Notes: generated from the sequence alone by a model not told the origin. A DNA stretch of 64,000 nt from Desulfonatronum thiodismutans (GCF_000717475.1 NZ_JPIK01000004.1:267843-331842), one strand, 5' to 3'; positions 1-8,847 are shown, counted from the stretch's first letter. A program made the numbers and translations.

Positions 1-1371
1 GGGTTGGAATAAGTCCTTGAATTTGTCGTCCGGGATGCCGATGCCCGTATCGGAAATGGAAACCATGATCCGGGCGTCTTTGCCCTTGGCGGCTGAAAGA
101 GTGGCCAAGTTGACTTGGACGGAACCCCGCTCCGTGAACTTCAGGGCGTTGCCCAACAGATTGAACAGGATCTGCTTGACCCGAATCGCATCGCCGATGA
201 CATGCCTGGGCACGTCGTCATCCATGGAACACTCCAGGGTGATTCCTTTTTGCCGGGCGCTGACGACGAACAGGCCGGATATGGACTCCAACAAATCGCC
301 AAGGTCGAACCGAGCGGGACAAATGACCATCTTACCCGCCTCGATGCTGGAAAGATCCAGGATGTCCGAAAGCAGACGGGTGAACCGTTCGGATGACGTG
401 ATGGCCAGGGTGACGAACTCGCGCTGCTCCTCGTCCAGGGGGGTGCTCAGCAACAGTTGCATCATGCCCATGATCCCATTGAAGGGCGTGCGCAGTTCAT
501 GGCTCATATTGGCCAGGAATTCGGATTTGGCGCGATTCGCGGCCTCGGCCTGCTCCTTGGCCATGACCAAGGACTGCTCAACTTCTTTTTGCTCCGTGAT
601 ATCCCGGAATTCCACAACTCTGACAGCTTTTCCCTTGTAAGGGATGTTGCGCGCTTCCAGACGGAGCGGATACTCTTCCCCGTTCTTCCGGACGCCAACG
701 GCCTCGTAGGGCTGTTCGTATCCGGCTTGAATGTTCCGCAACACCATGTCGCGGGTCTTCTCGGATATGAGCAACAGGCCGTCCATGCCGATCAGTTCCT
801 CATACGAATATCCCGTCAGATCAGACAGGCCCCGATTGCACTCCAGGATAACGCCCTGGTCGTGGATGGTAATTCCCCCAAAGGAGGCATTGTGCAGGGC
901 CCTGAATCGAGCCTCGCTCTCACGCAGCTCCGCGGTCCTCGCCTGAACGATTTCTTCAAGGGAATCCCGCTCCCTGCGCAGGGCATCCTCCGCGGACTTG
1001 ATCCGCAGGGCCACCTTGACCTGGGAAACCAGCTCCTGCTCGTCGATGGGCTTGGACAGAAAAGCGTCCGCGCCGATCTCCAGGCCCTTGATCCTGCTTT
1101 GCGCGTCGGTCCTGATGGCCGTGATCATGATCACCGGAATGGACTTGGTCTTCTCCTCGGCCTTCAAACCGCGACAGGTTTCAAAACCGTCCATGTCGGG
1201 CATCTGTACATCCAGCAGGACGACGTCCGGCGCTTCATGCACTGCCTTGTCAATCCCTTCATAGCCGGACTCAGCGGTGATCACGGTGCATTCGGGCATC
1301 AGGTTCCTGAGGAGTGCGCTCAGGCTGACCAGATTGTCTTTCTTGTCGTCAATGGCGAGTATCTTCGGCAT
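1..1371 (-). CDS. REC-PAS-histidine kinase (partial, 3' end outside window)
   Basis: An atypical two-component protein, read leftward and cut by the window edge after 457 codons. It starts with a receiver domain (ILAIDDKKDN, phosphoacceptor in LLDVQMPDMDG, conserved Lys in FLSKPI). A short coiled coil and a PAS domain follow (residues about 150-260), then a HisKA dimerisation/phosphoacceptor helix with SHELRTPFNG, and an HATPase domain whose G1 box SDTGIGIP is the last part visible. The ATG at 1369-1371 has GAGGG just upstream and lies 18 bases after the stop of the preceding hybrid kinase, so the two are probably co-transcribed. No membrane segment is present in the visible part, so it is likely cytoplasmic. 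The input it senses is unknown. Confidence 0.9.
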   Translation of the reverse strand, partial: MPKILAIDDKKDNLVSLSALLRNLMPECTVITAESGYEGIDKAVHEAPDVVLLDVQMPDMDGFETCRGLKAEEKTKSIPVIMITAIRTDAQSRIKGLEIGADAFLSKPIDEQELVSQVKVALRIKSAEDALRRERDSLEEIVQARTAELRESEARFRALHNASFGGITIHDQGVILECNRGLSDLTGYSYEELIGMDGLLLISEKTRDMVLRNIQAGYEQPYEAVGVRKNGEEYPLRLEARNIPYKGKAVRVVEFRDITEQKEVEQSLVMAKEQAEAANRAKSEFLANMSHELRTPFNGIMGMMQLLLSTPLDEEQREFVTLAITSSERFTRLLSDILDLSSIEAGKMVICPARFDLGDLLESISGLFVVSARQKGITLECSMDDDVPRHVIGDAIRVKQILFNLLGNALKFTERGSVQVNLATLSAAKGKDARIMVSISDTGIGIPDDKFKDLFQP

Positions 1372-1389
1372 GATTCCCTCTGCTCGACT

Positions 1390-4035
1390 TTATGCCTGGT
1401 TTTTCGACGCTCCAGGCATTCCCCTGGGCATTCCCCCGACCATGGCCGATACCTTGCTCAGCAGGCTCTCCCGGTCCACATCTCCCTTTTGCACGAGTTG
1501 TTGGATGCTGTTGGCGGAAAGGCGCTTGAGGTCATCGGACGTCAAGTCCTTGGCCGTGAGCACCAGAACCGGAATGCTCGCCGTGGCCGACGTGCTCCTG
1601 ATTTTTTCCAACACCGCGAACCCGTCCACCTGGGGCATCATCAGATCCAGGACGATCCCGTCAGGGATGGTTAGAGCCACGAAATCGAGTGCTTCCCGGC
1701 CGTCTCTGGCCACATCCACGGCATACCCGGCGGTTTCCAGCACGGACCGGACCTGGATGATCGCCGCCTCGTTATCCTCCACCAGTAAAATTCGGGGCTG
1801 ATGGGACCGCTCGCCCATGGCGACGAAAGCATGGGAGCGCATTATGCCGTCTTTAGAAAGCGGCTTCATACTCACCGGCTCATGAATCAGCGCCGCCCCC
1901 TGCCATACCAACGGGAGGGTCAGGGTAAAAGTCGATCCCTTGCCTGGCGCGCTTTCCACCGAGATGTCGCCGCCAAGCAGTCTGGCTGACTTTTGGGCAA
2001 TAGCCAGACCGAGACCGGTCCCTTCATGCCTTCTGGACGAGGAGCCGTCCGCCTGACGGAATTCATCAAAGATATGCGGCAGATCGTTTTTCGTGATGCC
2101 GATGCCCGTATCCGTGACCCGCAGAAAGACCTTTTCCCGGTCAGCCCGCACGGAAACGCTGACGCCGCCCGTATCCGTGAACTTGACGGCATTACCGAGC
2201 AGGTTTTGCAGAACCTGGGTGATCCGAAGCTCGTCGCTTTCAATGGTCGGAAGGTCCGCGGGGATGTCGTGATGCAGGTCGATCCGTTTTTCCCTGGCCA
2301 GGGGCATGATGCTTTCCACGACGTTTTCCAGAGTCCGGCCAAGGGCGAACGGCTTAGGGTAGACGTCCATCCTGCCGGCCTCGATCTTGGAAAGGTCCAG
2401 AATATCATTGATCAAGGCCAGCAGATTCTTTCCGTTGCGCTCGATGATTTCCAGATAACTCGCCTCTTCCTTGCTGAGCTTGGACCTGGCCTGCATCATC
2501 AGCACGCGGGACAGGGCCATCACGGAGTTCAGAGGCGTGCGTAATTCGTGGCTCATGTTGGACAGGAACTGGCTTTTAAGGCGGGCGACCTCTTCCACGG
2601 CCTGTCGCTGGAGTTCCAGTTCCTCGGCCTGGGAATGCAGCTCCTCGTTCTGAGCTTGCAGTTCCTCGGCCTGGGCATGCAACTCCTCCTGCTGAACCTG
2701 AAGTTCTTGATTGCTCTCCAACAACTCTTCGGACAACCGCCGAGTTCTGTCATTGGCCACGAGGTTGGCAAACACCGTATGCACGAGAGTGGCCCACGGG
2801 AGGCTCAGGATTTCGATGGCTTTCGGGGCATACCCCTTGATGCTGGCCAGGGAAATGACGCCCTGGATACCCCTGACGCCGTCGTCGAGAATGATGGGAA
2901 AACTGATCAATTCCTTGGGCGGCAGGGATCCCGCGAAGGTTCGGAAGTGAAAAACCGAATCGCCGGGGATGTCCCGCAAGCGGACCATTTTCCCGGTGGT
3001 CAGCACTTTTCCGATTTCCCCTTCCAATGTAGACGCATCAAACGCCTTCAAGCGTTCCCGGTCGACGCCGATGGAGACGAACGGCTCAAAAACGTCTTCC
3101 GACGGGTTGCGTTTGAAATACGCCCCCATCTGGGAATCAGTGGCTTCCATCAGCGTGTTCAGGAGTTCTTTTCTGAATGTGGGAAGGTCGTTAGCGTTCA
3201 AAAGGATTTCCGAAATATGGTCGTTGATATTCCGCAAATCCATCTGCGAGGATATGGATTCCGCCATCTGGTTGAATGCACCTTCAAGCGTTCCGAATTC
3301 ATTGGCCGGTGCGCTACGACCGCGGACCCCGAAGTCGCCTTCCCGAAAGCGTCTCGTCAAATCCGTCAAATCTCTCAAAGGCCTGCTGATCCAGGCATAA
3401 AGAAAATAACCAATGGTTGCCGTCATCAGAATGATGGCCGCCACGGAGAACACCATCTTGGCGGTCATTGTCCGGTGATGGATCGATGCGGTCCGGTAGT
3501 AATGGTCCGCGTAGTCGCGGGAAATGTCGTCCACCCTCCGGAGCAGGCCCATCACCTCCCGCAAATGGGGAGTGTCCGGCCCGACCTCCTTGTGAATGTT
3601 CGCGGCTCGGGCCGTGTCAATATTCTCGGCCCGGAACAGCCGGAGAACTTCTTCGCGATTTGCCCGGCATCCTTCCACGGCCAGGAACAAGACTTCGACA
3701 TCCGCTCGATCCCCGGAATAGCGGTCGAACAGGATATCGAACTGCGCCCTGGCATTGGCTTCGTGGGCGGTAATCAGCGCAAGAATGTGCTCGACGTTTC
3801 GGGGAGTGTCATGCGCGAACAATTCCTCCATGGCCCAATGGATGGTCAGGACGTCGGCTTTCAGTTCCCCGATGGCCCGGCGAACTTCAAGAGGGTGCTC
3901 GTAAAGGACCTTGGTTTGCCGCCAAAGCTGATCCGTCTGGAACCAGGCCAATGCCGCGAGTGTGGCTACCAGCAGCAGGATCGCCCCCATACCGAGCCTG
4001 ATTTGTGTCCTGATGCGCATGTCTTTGAGCTTCAT
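1390..4035 (-). CDS. Membrane hybrid histidine kinase (HAMP-GAF-HisKA-HATPase-REC)
   Basis: 881-residue inner-membrane sensor kinase. TM1 is at about residues 13-32 and TM2 at about 193-215. They enclose a helical extracytoplasmic domain of about 160 residues resembling four-helix-bundle ligand domains. After TM2 come HAMP (215-265), a GAF-like domain (285-425), a coiled coil made of repeated EELHAQAEELQAQNEELHSQ-type heptads (445-480), HisKA with SHELRTPLNS (His about 496), HATPase (about 610-725, DTGIGIT and GTGLGLA) and a C-terminal receiver (LLVEDNEAA, acceptor Asp in VLDLMMPQVDG). The chemosensory context (CheR immediately upstream, kinase downstream) suggests output through phosphotransfer. 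The ATG follows a tandemly duplicated 13-bp segment carrying AGGAG. Confidence 0.93.
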   Translation of the reverse strand: MKLKDMRIRTQIRLGMGAILLLVATLAALAWFQTDQLWRQTKVLYEHPLEVRRAIGELKADVLTIHWAMEELFAHDTPRNVEHILALITAHEANARAQFDILFDRYSGDRADVEVLFLAVEGCRANREEVLRLFRAENIDTARAANIHKEVGPDTPHLREVMGLLRRVDDISRDYADHYYRTASIHHRTMTAKMVFSVAAIILMTATIGYFLYAWISRPLRDLTDLTRRFREGDFGVRGRSAPANEFGTLEGAFNQMAESISSQMDLRNINDHISEILLNANDLPTFRKELLNTLMEATDSQMGAYFKRNPSEDVFEPFVSIGVDRERLKAFDASTLEGEIGKVLTTGKMVRLRDIPGDSVFHFRTFAGSLPPKELISFPIILDDGVRGIQGVISLASIKGYAPKAIEILSLPWATLVHTVFANLVANDRTRRLSEELLESNQELQVQQEELHAQAEELQAQNEELHSQAEELELQRQAVEEVARLKSQFLSNMSHELRTPLNSVMALSRVLMMQARSKLSKEEASYLEIIERNGKNLLALINDILDLSKIEAGRMDVYPKPFALGRTLENVVESIMPLAREKRIDLHHDIPADLPTIESDELRITQVLQNLLGNAVKFTDTGGVSVSVRADREKVFLRVTDTGIGITKNDLPHIFDEFRQADGSSSRRHEGTGLGLAIAQKSARLLGGDISVESAPGKGSTFTLTLPLVWQGAALIHEPVSMKPLSKDGIMRSHAFVAMGERSHQPRILLVEDNEAAIIQVRSVLETAGYAVDVARDGREALDFVALTIPDGIVLDLMMPQVDGFAVLEKIRSTSATASIPVLVLTAKDLTSDDLKRLSANSIQQLVQKGDVDRESLLSKVSAMVGGMPRGMPGASKNQA

Positions 4036-4041
4036 ATCCGC

Positions 4042-4067
4042 CTATTAGCTCCTACTATTAGCTCCTA
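4042..4067 (-). repeat. 13-bp perfect tandem duplication carrying the ribosome-binding site
   Basis: The 13-mer TAGGAGCTAATAG (minus strand) occurs twice head-to-tail, filling the gap between the cheR stop and the hybrid-kinase ATG. The first copy includes the cheR TAG stop. Each copy holds an AGGAG Shine-Dalgarno core, so copy number changes the distance between cheR termination and kinase initiation. Confidence 0.85.
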
Positions 4068-4979
4068 TCGCCTGCCATAAATCTGGCTGAACGCGAACAC
4101 CCGTTGGAAATGATTCCGAAAACATTCCGGAGGCTTTTCCACCATGCCCAACACGAGAAATCCCCTGGGACTGAGTGCGTGATAAAGCCGCTCGAATATC
4201 CCGGCCTGGTAGTGCAGGTTGAAATAGATCAGCACGTTGCGGCACAGCACCAGATCGAAGTCGCCGAACACGCTCTCCGGGGGAACCCCGCGGACTTTGT
4301 CCAGCAAGTCGTAACGCGAGAACGTGACCATCTCCCGGATCTCCGGGTTCAGCGTGAACAAATCGCCATGCCGTGAAAAATATTTGCTCAAAAGCTTGAA
4401 TTTTACATTCTTCAGGCTCTCCAGCGTATACTGAGCCTTGTCCGCCGCGTCCAGGACCTTGGGGTCAATATCCGTAGCGAAAAAATGCACGTTCTCGGGC
4501 CAGCCTTCCTTGTCTCGCAGCTCTCGAATCAGAATGGCCATGGAATACGGTTCCTCGCCCCGGGCGCAGCCCGCGGACCAGATGCGCAGCGAAGCCTCGT
4601 TTCGATTCATCTTTTCCCTGGCAAGGGTCGGCAGTATTTGATCCGCGATCAGCTCGAAGGTCAGGGTATCCCTGAAAAACCGGCTGACATTGATGGTGAT
4701 CGCATCCAGGAGGTTGTCGATTTCCCCTGGGGTGTTCAGCAAATAGATGCAATACCCGGCCATGTCCCCACATCCCGCGACGCGCAGACGCTGCTTGACG
4801 CGGCGCTCCAGCATGGCCGGATGGTAGCCGGAGAAATCAATTCCGCGGTTCTCCAGAAGATACGCGAGGATCTGCTCAAGTGACGGACCAATGCCTTGCA
4901 ATATGGTACCTATCCTGCCTTTGTGTCGGATGTCACGGGAAAGATGATGCGGGCCGAGGCGGATTTGCTCTCGATCCAT
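4065..4979 (-). CDS. cheR: CheR-type chemoreceptor glutamate methyltransferase
   Basis: SAM-dependent methyltransferase that methylates glutamates of MCPs for adaptation. About 304 residues from the ATG at 4979. The N-terminal helical CheR_N domain (YLLENRGIDFSGY...MLERRVKQRL) and a Rossmann domain with the SAM motif IWSAGCARGEEPYSMA are clear, as are FFATDID and LVLCRNVLIYF. The frame stays open upstream to a TTG at 5120, but that stretch is read through a clear rho-independent terminator belonging to cheW, so initiation at ATG 4979 (or 4994) is preferred. No strong Shine-Dalgarno is seen at either. It lies between cheW and a hybrid kinase in the same direction. Neither cheA nor cheB is visible in this window. 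Confidence 0.92.
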   Translation of the reverse strand: MDREQIRLGPHHLSRDIRHKGRIGTILQGIGPSLEQILAYLLENRGIDFSGYHPAMLERRVKQRLRVAGCGDMAGYCIYLLNTPGEIDNLLDAITINVSRFFRDTLTFELIADQILPTLAREKMNRNEASLRIWSAGCARGEEPYSMAILIRELRDKEGWPENVHFFATDIDPKVLDAADKAQYTLESLKNVKFKLLSKYFSRHGDLFTLNPEIREMVTFSRYDLLDKVRGVPPESVFGDFDLVLCRNVLIYFNLHYQAGIFERLYHALSPRGFLVLGMVEKPPECFRNHFQRVFAFSQIYGRR

Positions 4980-5063
4980 ATATGACTGGCGCATATATGG
5001 GAAATGGCGACGAGGAAAAGACAATAAGAAAACTGAAATATTTTTGACAAAAGACCCTTGGAA

Positions 5064-5112
5064 AACAGCAAAAAGGCTCCCCGGACCGCGACCATCAGCG
5101 ATCCGGAGAACC
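5064..5112 (-). terminator. Rho-independent terminator after cheW
   Basis: On the minus strand an 11-bp stem (GGTTCTCCGGA with TCCGGGGAGCC, two G-U pairs; plus coordinates 5102-5112 and 5075-5085) is followed by TTTTTGCTGTTTT. It begins 17 bases after the cheW stop. It argues that cheR translation starts downstream of it, and that some transcripts end after cheW. Confidence 0.75.
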
Positions 5113-5129
5113 GTCGCCAACAGGAGAAA

Positions 5130-5633
5130 TTACGCCACCTTGACTTCCTCTTCTCCAACCCCGAGCACCACGGAGAGTTCATCCGCGGAAAAAATCTTGT
5201 CGATGTTCAGGATGATGATGAACTCATCGCCCTGCTTGCCCATGCCCTCGATGAACTCGGTCTTGATCCTCGTGCCCAGCCTCGGGGCGGGTTCGATCTG
5301 GTCGGGCTCCAGGTCGAACACTTCCCGGACCGAGTCGGCCAGGGCTCCCAGGACCGTGGACTCGCCGTCCACGTCCACTTCGGTGATGATGATGCAGGTG
5401 TTCACGGTCTGCTCGGTCCGGCTCAAGCCGAACTTGAGGCGCATGTCCACCACGGGCACGGCCCGCCCCCGGACATTGATCACCCCGCGCAGAAACTCCG
5501 GGGTCCGGGGCACCCGGGTAATGTCCGTGTACTCCAGAACCTCCCGGACTTTGGCGATGTCCATGGCGTACAGTTCCTTGTCCAGGGTGAAGGTCAGGTA
5601 TTGATTCAGATTCTTGGTCTGTTTTTCGTCCAT
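5130..5633 (-). CDS. cheW: CheW chemotaxis coupling protein
   Basis: 167-residue cytoplasmic scaffold protein linking chemoreceptors to the CheA kinase. It is a single CheW/SH3-like beta-barrel domain: YLTFTLDKELYAMDIAKV at the start, the conserved FLRGVINVRGRAVPVVDMR segment in the middle (about residues 45-65), and GTRIKTEFIEGMGKQGDEF towards the end. The C-terminal tail is acidic. The ATG at 5633 is preceded by GGAGGAAAAC. It lies downstream of an MCP gene in the same direction, separated by a 127-bp gap filled with GGTTCA-type repeats, and is followed by a terminator. Confidence 0.95.
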   Translation of the reverse strand: MDEKQTKNLNQYLTFTLDKELYAMDIAKVREVLEYTDITRVPRTPEFLRGVINVRGRAVPVVDMRLKFGLSRTEQTVNTCIIITEVDVDGESTVLGALADSVREVFDLEPDQIEPAPRLGTRIKTEFIEGMGKQGDEFIIILNIDKIFSADELSVVLGVGEEEVKVA

Positions 5634-5657
5634 ATCGTTTTCCTCCGGGATTCTTAT

Positions 5658-5750
5658 GGTTCAGCGGTTCACGGTTCAGCGGTTCAATGGTTGATGAGGC
5701 GGATAGCACGACCCCGACCGTTGAACCGTGAACCATTGAACCGTTGAACC
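5658..5750. repeat. GGTTCA-rich inverted repeat
   Basis: The left arm (5658-5692) reads GGTTCAGCGGTTCACGGTTC and continues GCGGTTCAATGGTT. The right arm (5717-5750) is largely its reverse complement (AACCGTGAACCATTGAACC...). Each arm is an array of the 6-7 base word GGTTCA(N). A related array occurs at 30966-31003. Transcribed from the MCP towards cheW it would fold into a long hairpin. Confidence 0.75.
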
Positions 5751-5759
5751 CATTCCGCC

Positions 5760-7811
5760 CTAGAACTTCTCAAACTCGTCGTCACCCTTGTCCGGCCCCA
5801 TGTCCAAGGCCAACCCCCGTGCCTTGGCCGATTGGGCCACGGGAGCGGGCTTGCGCGGAGCGGGGGCAAGCATGTTGGCGTGCGTGGTGCGCCCGGTGGT
5901 CTTTCGGGATCGGGACAATGTACCCGAACCACTCATCTTGAAGAAGGCCATGGTGGCCTGGAGTTCTTCGGCCTGACTGGAGAGTTCCTCGGATGTGGAG
6001 GCCATTTCCTCGGCGGCCGAGGCGTTCTGCTGAATGACCTGATCCAGTTGCTGCACGGCCTTGTTGATCTGCTCCACGCCGATGCTCTGCTCCCGGCTGG
6101 CCGCGTTGATCTCCTGGATCAATTCCGCGGTGCGCTGGATGTCCGGGACGATCTTGACCAGCATCTCTCCGGCCTGCTCGGCCACCTGGACGCTGGACCT
6201 GGACAGTTCGCTGATTTCCGTAGCCGCGGAACCGCTGCGCTCGGCCAGCTTGCGCACTTCGGCGGCGACGACCGCGAACCCCTTGCCCGCATCACCGGCC
6301 CGGGCCGCCTCGATGGCCGCGTTCAGGGCCAGCAAGTTGGTCTGGCGGGCGATTTCCTCGATGATGGAGATCTTTTCCGCGATCTGCTTCATGGCCGTCA
6401 CGGTCTGAGAAACGGCCTGCCCACCCTCCTGGGCGTCCTTGGCCGCCTGCAGGGCGATCTTCTCGGTCTGGGCCGCGTTGTCCGCGTTTTGCTTAATGTT
6501 CGCGGTCATCTCTTCCATGCTCGACGAAACTTCCTCCACCGCGGCGGCCTGTTCCGTAGCCCCCTGAGACATCTGTTCCGCCGAGGCCGAAAGCTGCTCG
6601 CTGCCCGAAGCCACGTTCTCCGAGGCGGATTTCACCTCGCCCACGATCTCCCGGAGCTTGCCCTGCATCTCCTGCATGGCCTTGCCCAACATCCCGATCT
6701 CATCTTTCTGGTCCACGTCCAGCTTGGCATCCAACTCACCTTCGGAAAGATCCTCGGAAAAGCGCACGCCCTTGGCAACCGGTCGGGTGATGGCCATAGT
6801 CAGCAGAGTGCCCAAGCCCAAGGCCATAATCACGCCAAGAACGATCCCGAGAATGGCCACGAATTGGGACATGGCCGCTTCGGCTTCCGCGATTTCCACG
6901 GCTTCAGCGGCAGCCTGCTGATTGCGCTCCAGCACTTGGTTCAGGTTTCTCAGAGCCTCCATCTGCCGCTCCCGCACCGTGACCATGGCGGTCTGGATCA
7001 TGTTCTCGAGCATGGTTTCCGCTTCCTGGGCCACGGCCAGCAGCTCGTCAAAAAGCTCGAAGGTCTGCCGGGCCATGGGCAAGGTTTCCTGAGCCAGAAT
7101 CCGGTTGGCCCCGTCCACGTCGCCCACCTGCATCCGCTCCTTGATCCTGGCGATGGACTGGTGAAAAGGATTATGAGAGGCGGGCATACGCCGCAAGATG
7201 TCCAGAAGCCGCGGGTTCTCGGTCCTGAATCCGGCCAGCCAACGCCCAAAATTACAGGCCTCGGGGTTGTCCCCGCCCTCGAACTGTACGTTACGGGTGA
7301 TCAAGCCGTAGGCCTGGCCCACCAACGCATGGTGATCCGCTCGAAACTGTTCCAGATTTCCCCGCAGGTTGGCCGGGTTATTGATTCCCGTCTGATGCAG
7401 CTCCCTGGCCATTTGGATAAACCTGTCATTGACATCCCGCCACTGGTCCAAAGACGCCGCCGCCTGCCGCCACAGCGCCGTCTCCTCGGCCGTGGCCGGC
7501 AGGGCTTCGAAGGCTTCCCGCAGCTTTGCGATATCAGCCCGTAGCCTGGTCAGGATATCAACCTGGCGTTGGTTGTCCTCTCGGCTCAAGCCCGGCACGA
7601 GCAGGGTGCGCTGGGCCACGCGCAGAGATTCGTAGCTTTTTTCGATTTCCAACAAGGCTTCAACGCTGGGCAGCCGAACGCGCCCCACCTCGTTGATCTG
7701 TCCGGCCAGATTCCGTGCTTCATACCAACCAAACGCTCCAACGATGAAGACAATCAAAGCGACAATGGCGAATCCGCCAACAAGCTTCACTCCAAGTTTA
7801 ATGTTTTTCAT
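5760..7811 (-). CDS. Methyl-accepting chemotaxis protein with periplasmic CZB-like domain
   Basis: 683-residue transmembrane chemoreceptor. TM1 lies at about residues 9-28 and TM2 at about 320-345. HAMP and a canonical signalling domain follow, with the hairpin tip [20 protein letters not shown] and flanking methylation helices rich in QQ/EE pairs. Between the membrane helices is a helical domain containing [19 protein letters not shown] and SHNPFHQSI. This is the His/Cys-x-F-G-x-W-L/His-x3-His arrangement of the chemoreceptor zinc-binding (CZB) family, which is more often cytoplasmic. The start at ATG 7811 is chosen because it has GGAGGGAG upstream and overlaps the previous stop as ATGA; the frame is open further upstream. 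The C-terminal tail is a flexible linker ending DDEFEKF. Confidence 0.93.
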   Translation of the reverse strand: MKNIKLGVKLVGGFAIVALIVFIVGAFGWYEARNLAGQINEVGRVRLPSVEALLEIEKSYESLRVAQRTLLVPGLSREDNQRQVDILTRLRADIAKLREAFEALPATAEETALWRQAAASLDQWRDVNDRFIQMARELHQTGINNPANLRGNLEQFRADHHALVGQAYGLITRNVQFEGGDNPEACNFGRWLAGFRTENPRLLDILRRMPASHNPFHQSIARIKERMQVGDVDGANRILAQETLPMARQTFELFDELLAVAQEAETMLENMIQTAMVTVRERQMEALRNLNQVLERNQQAAAEAVEIAEAEAAMSQFVAILGIVLGVIMALGLGTLLTMAITRPVAKGVRFSEDLSEGELDAKLDVDQKDEIGMLGKAMQEMQGKLREIVGEVKSASENVASGSEQLSASAEQMSQGATEQAAAVEEVSSSMEEMTANIKQNADNAAQTEKIALQAAKDAQEGGQAVSQTVTAMKQIAEKISIIEEIARQTNLLALNAAIEAARAGDAGKGFAVVAAEVRKLAERSGSAATEISELSRSSVQVAEQAGEMLVKIVPDIQRTAELIQEINAASREQSIGVEQINKAVQQLDQVIQQNASAAEEMASTSEELSSQAEELQATMAFFKMSGSGTLSRSRKTTGRTTHANMLAPAPRKPAPVAQSAKARGLALDMGPDKGDDEFEKF

Positions 7812-8287
7812 CCGACTCCCTCCTGGTTGAATGTGTTCCCGACAGACGCATCCATCATATCGACGCATACAGACGGCTTCGCCAAAGCCCCGGCGACCTC
7901 ACGCAGCAGTTCTTCGGCCTCAAAAGGTTTGTAGATGATTGGAGGACATCCCCTGCATTGCCACTCCGCGGCAAGCGCTTCGTGGGCATACCCGGTCATG
8001 ACCATGACGTTCGGGTTAAATCCCTTGCTGTGCATGACGGCCAGCAACTCCGGTCCGTCCATATACGGCATCCTCAGATCCGTAATCACCAGATCAATGC
8101 CTGGTCCGGTTCGAACGACCTCGGCCATCACGGACAAAGCCTCGATCCCATGCCCGGCCTCCAGCACGGTGTAACCGGCCCGACGCAGGACAAGGCCGAG
8201 GGAAAAGAGGACCTCTTCTTCGTCGTCCACTATGAGAATCGTTTTTTGGGACACAGTGCACCTGTTCAGATGATTGCCGTCCGCCAT
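7808..8287 (-). CDS. Single-domain response regulator (CheY-like)
   Basis: About 159 residues. It is one receiver domain with the acidic pocket [10 protein letters not shown], acceptor Asp in [13 protein letters not shown], Thr in VMTGYA and Lys in IIYKPF, followed by a short tail without an output domain. It probably passes phosphoryl groups within the pathway or interacts with proteins directly. Its stop overlaps the MCP start (ATGA), indicating translational coupling as first gene of the chemosensory operon. The start is uncertain: ATG 8287 is used; ATG 8341 and GTG 8254 are alternatives, none with a strong Shine-Dalgarno. Confidence 0.85.
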   Translation of the reverse strand: MADGNHLNRCTVSQKTILIVDDEEEVLFSLGLVLRRAGYTVLEAGHGIEALSVMAEVVRTGPGIDLVITDLRMPYMDGPELLAVMHSKGFNPNVMVMTGYAHEALAAEWQCRGCPPIIYKPFEAEELLREVAGALAKPSVCVDMMDASVGNTFNQEGVG

Positions 8288-8422
8288 GTTCGGCCCCGGA
8301 ATGACCGACACGACGCCATGCACACCATAAGCATTTGCCATGCCATGGAGTGTTCACAATCCAACCAATTGAAATGCAGATGTATTGCCAATGAATTAGG
8401 CGAGCGCCGCTTCGGCATCGGA

Positions 8423-8538
8423 GTCAAGCCAGATTGACGGCGGCCAGGAGGGAGAGAGGAAATTGAAAGCGTTTGCAGTGTGGTGGATTGAGAAGGTCAA
8501 GCCGACTTGACGAGTGGATTGCGTCAAGCTGGATTGAC
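8423..8538. promoter_or_regulatory. Three GTCAA-N6-TTGAC palindromes, possible operators
   Basis: GTCAAGCCAGATTGAC (8423-8438), GTCAAGCCGACTTGAC (8496-8511) and GTCAAGCTGGATTGAC (8523-8538) share both 5-base half sites and a 6-base spacer starting GC. They lie 136-250 bases upstream of the response-regulator start. They could be operator sites for a dimeric regulator or copies of a short dispersed repeat. Confidence 0.5.
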
Positions 8539-8590
8539 GCGGGGGAAGAAGAAGATGAGGAAGGGAGAAGGGAGTTATGTCGTCCCATTA

Positions 8591-8612
8591 TCCGGTGGTT
8601 TCAACCACCGGA
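8591..8612. repeat. REP-like palindrome, copy 1
   Basis: TCCGGTGGTT-TC-AACCACCGGA, a perfect 10-bp-arm palindrome with a 2-base centre. Copy 1 and the 41 bases after it recur with one mismatch at 8905-8967. Confidence 0.85.
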
Positions 8613-8633
8613 ACGCAACACACAACAATATCA

Positions 8634-8693
8634 AGTCCTGAAGGGACGACATTTTCCTATCGTCCCAACGGCTCATGTCGTCCCTTCAGGACT
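8634..8693. repeat. Inverted pair of the second palindromic repeat family
   Basis: AGTCCTGAAGGGACGACAT (8634-8652) and its exact reverse complement ATGTCGTCCCTTCAGGACT (8675-8693), 22 bases apart. The family consensus is ATGTC(G/A)TCCCTTC(A/G)GGA(C/T)T. Further copies are at 8744-8765, 8941-8960 and 9439-9460. Confidence 0.8.
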
Positions 8694-8717
8694 CATTATT
8701 TGGGGGGTACCCATTTT

Positions 8718-8737
8718 CCGGTGGTTGAAACCACCGG
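8718..8737. repeat. REP-like palindrome, copy 2
   Basis: CCGGTGGTT-GA-AACCACCGG, followed immediately by a copy of the second family (TACGATGTCATCCCTCCGGG..., 8741-8766) that closely matches the sequence just upstream of the transposase gene at 9436-9461 (24 of 26 bases). Confidence 0.85.
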
Positions 8738-8827
8738 CTATACGATGTCATCCCTCCGGGATTTATGAAAATTCGAATCACAACGAACAAAATGTATTTG
8801 AATTTCCCAGGGAGCAATGCTGAAAAA

Positions 8828-8847
8828 CCGGTGGTTTTAACCACCGG
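8828..8847. repeat. REP-like palindrome, copy 3
   Basis: CCGGTGGTT-TT-AACCACCGG. Flanking bases hold degraded relatives of the second family (CCCAGGGAGCAAT before it, CCCTGAAGGGGAAACAT after it). Confidence 0.85.

Noticed and set aside
457..1674. 405-codon plus-strand frame across the first kinases
   Set aside because: It is antisense to the REC-PAS-kinase and hybrid-kinase genes, its translation has no family signature and it spans the boundary between them; GC-rich DNA gives long antisense frames.
2548..4080. 510-codon plus-strand frame
   Set aside because: Antisense to the hybrid kinase, whose frame carries clear domains; low-complexity Gln/Leu-rich translation mirrors the coiled-coil codons.
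4980..5120. Upstream extension of cheR to a TTG start
   Set aside because: The extension would be translated through the cheW terminator stem and T run and has no family similarity.
5832..7544. 570-codon plus-strand frame rich in His, Gly and Leu
   Set aside because: Antisense to the MCP signalling domain; composition is typical of a reverse-strand reading of Ala/Glu-rich helices.
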